Shown here: positions 58,925 to 64,000 of the stretch, piece by piece
How the letters are laid out: each line of letters begins with the position of its first letter
Position numbering within the stretch: position 1 is the first letter of the stretch
Source of the DNA: Inia geoffrensis
Lineage: Eukaryota; Chordata; Mammalia; Artiodactyla; Iniidae
Assembly (NCBI GenBank): GCA_036417435.1
Contig: CM070903.1
Location: 57,078,001 to 57,142,000 of the forward strand
DNA length: 64,000 nt
Direction: 5' to 3'
Position numbers and translations under genes: made by a program
Notes under the pieces: generated by a model
Told to the model about the DNA's origin: nothing
The model's input: only the letters and a program-made list of their open reading frames with translations
The model's database searches: none

Positions 58925-59815
58925 TGTGGGAAAGGAAGACAGATTTGAGAGATATGGAGGTATTTCTGCCAGGTTTTCTTTTGTCTTTGTTTTTATGTGT
59001 ATTTTCTCTTCCCCCCAAATTTTGATTGAATAAAATGAGCTGAGTTAATGAGGCCTATAGTTGTTTACCTGGAGGCAATGATGTTTAAAAAGCCATTAAT
59101 CTGCATTTACACTAGATGAAACAGGATTATATCATACATAACCACCATTTCATATTCGATGGGATAAAGGGATTTTGTGGGAGGTGTGACTGTGGAGGCT
59201 GGTTGGAGAATTTGCCTGAATCTTTCTGCATTGTGTATTCCTAGAAGTGCTGTGTCCAAAGTTAGGCTTATTTAAAATTTATGCATAACTCAATTCATAT
59301 GCAGAGAGATTTTACCAATTTAAAAGTGTATGAGAACGCCTCTTTCTCCATATCCAAGAGACTGGTACTTTAACAAGTACACTGGAACTTGACACACCTA
59401 ATTTATGACAATGTACCTTTTAAATAGTATCTCTTATAGTGGGAAATTATTGCTCTTTATTAGGTTATTTTATTTTAAGAAACAGGTCAGTCATTTAGAA
59501 GTAAATCTAAACAGTAAAGTAGACCATCAGCTTTGTTAATAACTTTGGTTTAAAAAGGGAAAAGTTGGAGGTAGCTGGTAGAGCTGATAATGAAATTTAA
59601 AAAACCCCAAAAAACCTGTCTCTTTATAAACTCCCAACTTCCCTCCTTCCTTTCTGCCTTCCTTTCTTTGTGTATTAGGCACTAGTAACAAAAAGGTGGT
59701 TTTGGTCCTTAATTTCTTCACAGTAGAAGAAGTTCCCAAAATGTGAACAAACCTAATGGTGTGAATTATATACCTAGTTTTCTTTGGCATCTACTTTAAA
59801 GAACAGAACGCATTG
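58925..59815. other. No gene seen
   Basis: AT-rich sequence with a short CCTT-rich run near 59640-59670. Confidence 0.5.
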
Positions 59816-59819
59816 TGCT

Positions 59820-60000
59820 AATCAGGGCAGATTTACCATGAAGCTACTAAAGCTTAAGCTTTGAGTACTTGACTTTCACTGGCCCATCCCAAGTTCCTGT
59901 GAGGGTTCTAGCAATTGTGCATTCATAATTTTATATTTTTTTTCTTAAAAAGGGAACTCCAAAGTTGTATAAGCTTCAGGCCTTATAGATCTGTCCCAGT
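59820..60000. repeat. Dispersed repeat, second copy
   Basis: 'ggcagatttaccatgaagct' through 'ataagcttcaggccttatag' matches the order of the block at 16145-16310. Confidence 0.55.
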
Positions 60001-60244
60001 GATTATACATAAATACTGAAATGTTTGCGTAAAACAATAACATTCCTTGACAATCTCACCTAATATGTTCTCCTTTTTCTTCCCCTCTCTCCTCCCAATT
60101 AACTGCTCCAGGAGAATCATTACTCAATTATTAGGTTTCTAGCTTCTGGTCTTCCTGTATGTGCTAAGTGCCAAAGTAATTGTGTGTCCTAGGGCCATTA
60201 TCAGCCCTTATGAAATTTAGTATACATCTGAAACCGATAACACT

Positions 60245-60840
60245 TTGGAGCTGACAAATTGCAAAAAAGCATCCACTCAAGTGGACCAGTTAGAAAAAAG
60301 TTGCCACTTTCTCCAGGCTGATGCAGCTCTGAGTGAGGCCACAAGGATTGACAAGAGGCTCCTGAGCTTTATTCCAGCTTCAATTCACATCCTTTCTCTG
60401 GAGCTTCTGTGTGGAGACCACTACTTGTACTATTACTACAGCAGTTCTGTGTGCCTGGTTTATTTCAAATATGTTATTGAGGACATCTTCAAAAGCTTTT
60501 TTTTTTTTGCGGTACGCGGACCTCTCACTGCTGTAGCCTCTCCTGTTGTGGAGCACAGGCTCCGGATGTGCAGGCTCAGTGGCCATGGCTCATGGCCCCA
60601 GCTGCTCTGCGGCATGTGGGATCTTCCCGGACCAGGGCACGAACCCGTGTCCCCTGCATTGGCAGGCGGACTCTCAACCACTGCGCCACCAGGGAAGGCC
60701 AATTCAAAAGCTTTTTGAAGCCAAAATAAATTATATCTATCAACACTCCAGGAGATTCATCACTGCTGTGGAGGATATTGATGTTTCCCAAAGGTTGTTC
60801 TTCACCAAGCCCACTGATAGTGTCTGTGGATAGGTCAGTG
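60245..60840 (+). other. Open frame interrupted by a SINE, no function assigned
   Basis: Before the SINE an open frame starts MELTNCKKASTQVDQLEK. Removing the insert would let it run ...EDIFKSFLKPK to a stop, about 88 codons. No splice signals, homologue or codon signal are visible; probably fortuitous. Confidence 0.15.
60509..60700 (-). mobile_element. Young CHR SINE
   Basis: Full-length; TTCAAAAGCTTTTT flanks both sides. Confidence 0.94.
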
Positions 60841-61064
60841 TTGATTTCCCAAGTCTTTGTTTGTATGTTACTGGGGAAGAGAGGCAACTGTGAGCCTGTA
60901 GGCCTTAATGAACCTATTTGAACTGAAAACAGAGAAATACCTGGCTCTGTACTAGTCTTTGTGATCATATAAACTCTCCTGGATACAGTGACCTACTTCA
61001 AAGTAAAGGAAAGAGAATACAATAGGAAAGAACATTTTGTATTCTAGTACAAGTTAATCACTAA

Positions 61065-61581
61065 AGGGATGTTGCCTGTAAGCTTAGACTATACATAATG
61101 GCCCATCTCTGGGAACCCTGTCTCCCAGGTAATGACCATTAAGCTAAAATACCTTTGTTTAGTTCACAGGAAACATCCTGAACAGGTCCACCTGTGAATG
61201 ACTACAGGGAGGAAGAAATGAACACATCTCCTCCGGAGGCTGACAAGGAAATGTTTACTCCCTCCCCCTTTAGCATAAAAGAAGCCCAAATTCTTTTTTT
61301 TTGGCCATGTCATGCGGCACGCGGGGTATTAGCTCCCCTCAGGGATCGAACTCGTGCTCGTACAGTGGAAGCACGGAGTCTTAACCACTGGATCACCAGA
61401 GAAGTCCCAGAAGCCTGAATTCTAACGCAGACAAGATGGTTCTTTGGGGCAGGAGTCCACCATCTTCTCAGTCCGCTGGCTTTTTAAATAAAGTCGCTAT
61501 TCCTTGCCCCCAACAACTCGTCTCTCAATTCATTGGCATATTGTGCAGTGAGCAGTATTAGCTTGGACTCAGTAACAAGAC
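61065..61581 (+). repeat. ERV class I LTR, SINE-interrupted
   Basis: Poly(A) signal and downstream text ('taaataaagtcgctattcct', 'caacaactcgtctctcaatt', 'gcttggactcagtaaca') are typical of a gammaretrovirus-like LTR R-U5. No viral genes follow. The 5' boundary is approximate. Confidence 0.65.
61299..61408 (-). mobile_element. CHR-2-like SINE inside the LTR
   Basis: Flanks GAAGCCCAAATTCT / GAAGCCTGAATTCT. Confidence 0.9.
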
Positions 61582-61599
61582 CATTCCTCCATTTCCCAG

Positions 61600-61910
61600 T
61601 GTGAGGGATGAATCCCTCCTTCCTCATCCTCATTCCCCATCAAGTCCTATTGGGTCCACCTCCTCAATGTTTCACAATACTGCCATTCTTCATCTTCATC
61701 CCCGCAGCTACCGTTGTACTCAGGATTTCATTTCTTCTCACCTGCACCACTGTAATAGCCTCCTTATGCTGTTCTTATCTTCATTCAGCCTGCCCCTTCC
61801 AAACCATCCTCCACGCGAGGCTTGCTGTAGAAGACTGTGCTCTCCACCTCCAGGGGACACGAGTATGACGCGAGTGGTGTCCCCTAGAGTCCTTTCAGCT
61901 CTGGTGTCCC
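61600..61910 (+). repeat. LINE-2-like remnant
   Basis: 'ctcacctgcaccactgtaat' followed by 'agcctccttatgctg' corresponds to an L2/CR1-type ORF C-terminal segment. Confidence 0.5.
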
Positions 61911-61919
61911 AGTGATGCA

Positions 61920-62931
61920 GGGAATAGAAAACAGGCGTACATGAGGCTTTTTTACCTAGACGACCATCTCAAGGAATTTAGGAGTGAGACTTTGTATAAA
62001 AGCAGGCTTAATTTAATTCTGCGGCATGTATGCATTTTTGCTCAGAAGGCTTAACTGCTGTTAAATATAATTCACTTTCTTTGACTTTAAATGTTACCCA
62101 GCTCTGAAATAGGGTGGCTTTTATAAGAATTGCTTTCCTCCTGAGCTAAAAGCATAACCATGCAGAGAACAGTAAGAGTAACTTAAATGAGAATGATCAC
62201 TAAATAACTGCAACCTCAAAGAGAGGACAGGTAATATTTTGCATTCAGACAAGCCTGCCTTTCATCTGAGTATCTCAAAGGAAGGCAAAATGTAGCTGAT
62301 TCTGTGTTATAGTTGAAAATTACAACCATGCAATTTCCTTATTCCTATTTCCCTTCTCAAATACGATAATGAGTTAAAGCATCTCTAGAATTCAGTGTAT
62401 ATTGATTTTGAACACGGGTTTCTCTCTCTTTTTTCCTCCCCTCTAACATCAACCTCAAGGTGCAAAGGCATCGATGGACCACCTGCCTTTGTGGCATTGA
62501 GGCATTTGCTGTCATGGGAGAAAAACATAATGATAAGTGATGAATGGACATCTTTCTGAGCTGTTCTGAAGTTGCACTGGAAAAATACGGAGATGAAGAA
62601 GGAGATAAAACATCTTTTACTCCTCAGAATCAATTCAATCATGGTGTGAACAAACACGTCAAGAATGTGCCAGAGAACTGGCCTCTTCACTCTGCTGAAG
62701 CAAAAGATTTACAGGATGTGCTCAGTGGTATAAATGGAAACTTTGCCTATTAGAGCCCTGAATTGTACTACTGTAAGTGTTCTGCATATTGATAGTAGGT
62801 CTAGAAATTTCCAGAAGTACATTGCAAATGATCCTCTTCACACACTTTCTCTTGTGAGGTTGTCACCTTGTATTTTTTTGGTGACTTTAAAATATTCATA
62901 TTGTACCTGTCTATAGGTACGTGCATTTTTT
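61920..62931. other. No gene established
   Basis: A 69-codon plus frame at 62544-62753 (KYGDEEGDKTSF, then VNKHVKNVPENWPLHSAEAK) looks protein-like, but I recognise no family and see no splice sites. Confidence 0.3.
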
Positions 62932-62936
62932 AAAAA

Positions 62937-63256
62937 ATGTATTTATTTAATTTATTTTTGGCTGAGTTGGGTCTTCGTTGCTGTGAACGGGCTTTCTCTA
63001 GTTGCAGTGAGCGGGGGCTACTCTTTGTTGCGGTGCGCGGGCTTCTCATTGCAGTGCTTCTCTTGCGGCAGAGAATGGGCTCTTGGCTCACGGGCTCAGT
63101 AGTTATGACTTGCAGGTTCTAGAGCGCAGGCTCAGTAGTTGTGGCTCACGGGTTTAATTGCTCTGGGGCATGTGGGATCTTCCCAGACCAGGGCTAGAAC
63201 CCGTGTCCCCTTCATTGGAAGGCGGATTCTTAACCACTGTGCCACCAGGGAAGCCC
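62937..63256 (-). mobile_element. CHR SINE, long type
   Basis: Full long form ending 'gccaccagggaagccc'. GTACGTGCA / GGTGCATGCA-like flanks. Confidence 0.88.
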
Positions 63257-63519
63257 GGTGCATGCACCTTTGATTACTGATGTAAGAGAAGTTAAACAGT
63301 GAGACTCTAAATCTCTAAATAGATTGGAGAAAAAAAAAGAACTTTTTTGAAGGTTAATCACTCACAGAAAAATTAAGATAAGCAAAGAGCAGACAATATA
63401 TTTTTTTCCAAGGTAATTAAAATTTGCACGATAAATAAGAACAGGTGTTACCATTGATGAAATAAAATTCATATTTTGTGGCAAGATGAAAAAAAATTTT
63501 AACGTAAAATTTTTCTCTG

Positions 63520-64000
63520 TCCCTTCAGGCCTCCTCCCTCCCCTTTAGTGCATATTGCAAATCCACATTAACCAAACCTCCTTAGGAGATAACATTCCTT
63601 CTTAATCTCACCAAGGGTCACAACTCCTTAGGAGATAACCTTCCTGACCTACTACTCGCTTTGTCTGTGTAGATCTGGATTGTGCAAACTGTCAATAATA
63701 CATCATTTAATGTATAGCTGTCTGTCTCAAAAACTTATATAACTGTGCTTTGACGTCTAGAGTGGAACAGTTTCTGGAGATTTCTGAGAAACTGTTCCTG
63801 AGTTATAATCCTCAGTTTGGCTCCCGTAAAATTTTCCACCTCTTTCTTAGATTGACTGATTTTTTTGTCAATGCCATAAAGGAAACCAAGAGATCCAAGC
63901 TTCGCATTTTCAAAGAGCCTCACGTTTAGACAGTTCAAAGATCTCCAGAAGAGATTATCCCTATAGCCAGAGATGTACCATCAGGATTAAAAGAAAATAT
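63520..64000. repeat. LTR-like sequence, runs out of the window
   Basis: 'ctccttaggagataacattc' occurs twice, followed by 'actgtcaataatacatcatt' and 'cttatataactgtgctttga', suggesting an ERV LTR with U3 repeats and a TATA-like element. Confidence 0.45.

Noticed and set aside
61065..61581. Possible proviruses at the LTR copies
   Set aside because: No gag, pol or env-like sequence adjoins any LTR here; they look like solo LTRs or window-cut ends.

Overview
This is mammalian nuclear DNA, almost certainly from a cetacean. About fifteen near-identical copies of a roughly 190-bp tRNA-derived SINE of the CHR type (Cetacea-Hippopotamus-Ruminant) are scattered through it. Older and longer CHR copies, L1 fragments, MIR/L2 remnants, MER5A/MER20-type hAT relics and solo LTRs fill most of the rest. 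Coding sequence is under 3% of the window, and nearly all long open frames lie inside SINEs or L1s.

Two real genes are present, both on the minus strand. DPPA2 (20496-32164) has seven coding exons that join in frame to a predicted 316-residue protein. DPPA4 (50284-56104) has seven coding exons predicted to encode 292 residues. I placed every junction by hand on GT/AG sites and phases. In each gene a 24-nt first exon is followed by a short second exon, a SAP domain split over two exons, a variable linker exon, a 196-nt exon for the conserved C-terminal domain, and a short last exon. Order and orientation match the mammalian DPPA2-DPPA4 locus. The two paralogues are SAP-domain chromatin proteins of pluripotent and germ cells that work as a heterodimer.

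Layout: 1-20 kb is repeat-dominated, with two L1s in opposite orientation, a processed SNRPG pseudogene inside one of them, and an orphan CpG-dense patch near 15.6-15.9 kb. 20.5-32.3 kb is DPPA2 with a TATA-like promoter. 32.3-50.3 kb is the intergenic stretch. It holds a decayed third DPPA-family SAP exon at 42.5 kb, unassigned coding-like remnants at 39.6-41.9 kb and a solo LTR with clean TG...CA ends. 50.3-56.2 kb is DPPA4 and its promoter. 56.3-64 kb is repeats only, with two LTR copies and three target-site repeats left by two successive SINE insertions.

Most notable: the third DPPA pseudo-exon between the two living paralogues; the DPPA2 C-terminal tail, which appears to run into an antisense L1 that supplies the stop codon; and the shortened or altered DPPA4 tail. 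Repeat family names come from recognition by eye, and family-level comparisons (for example with human DPPA2/4) come from general knowledge, not a search.
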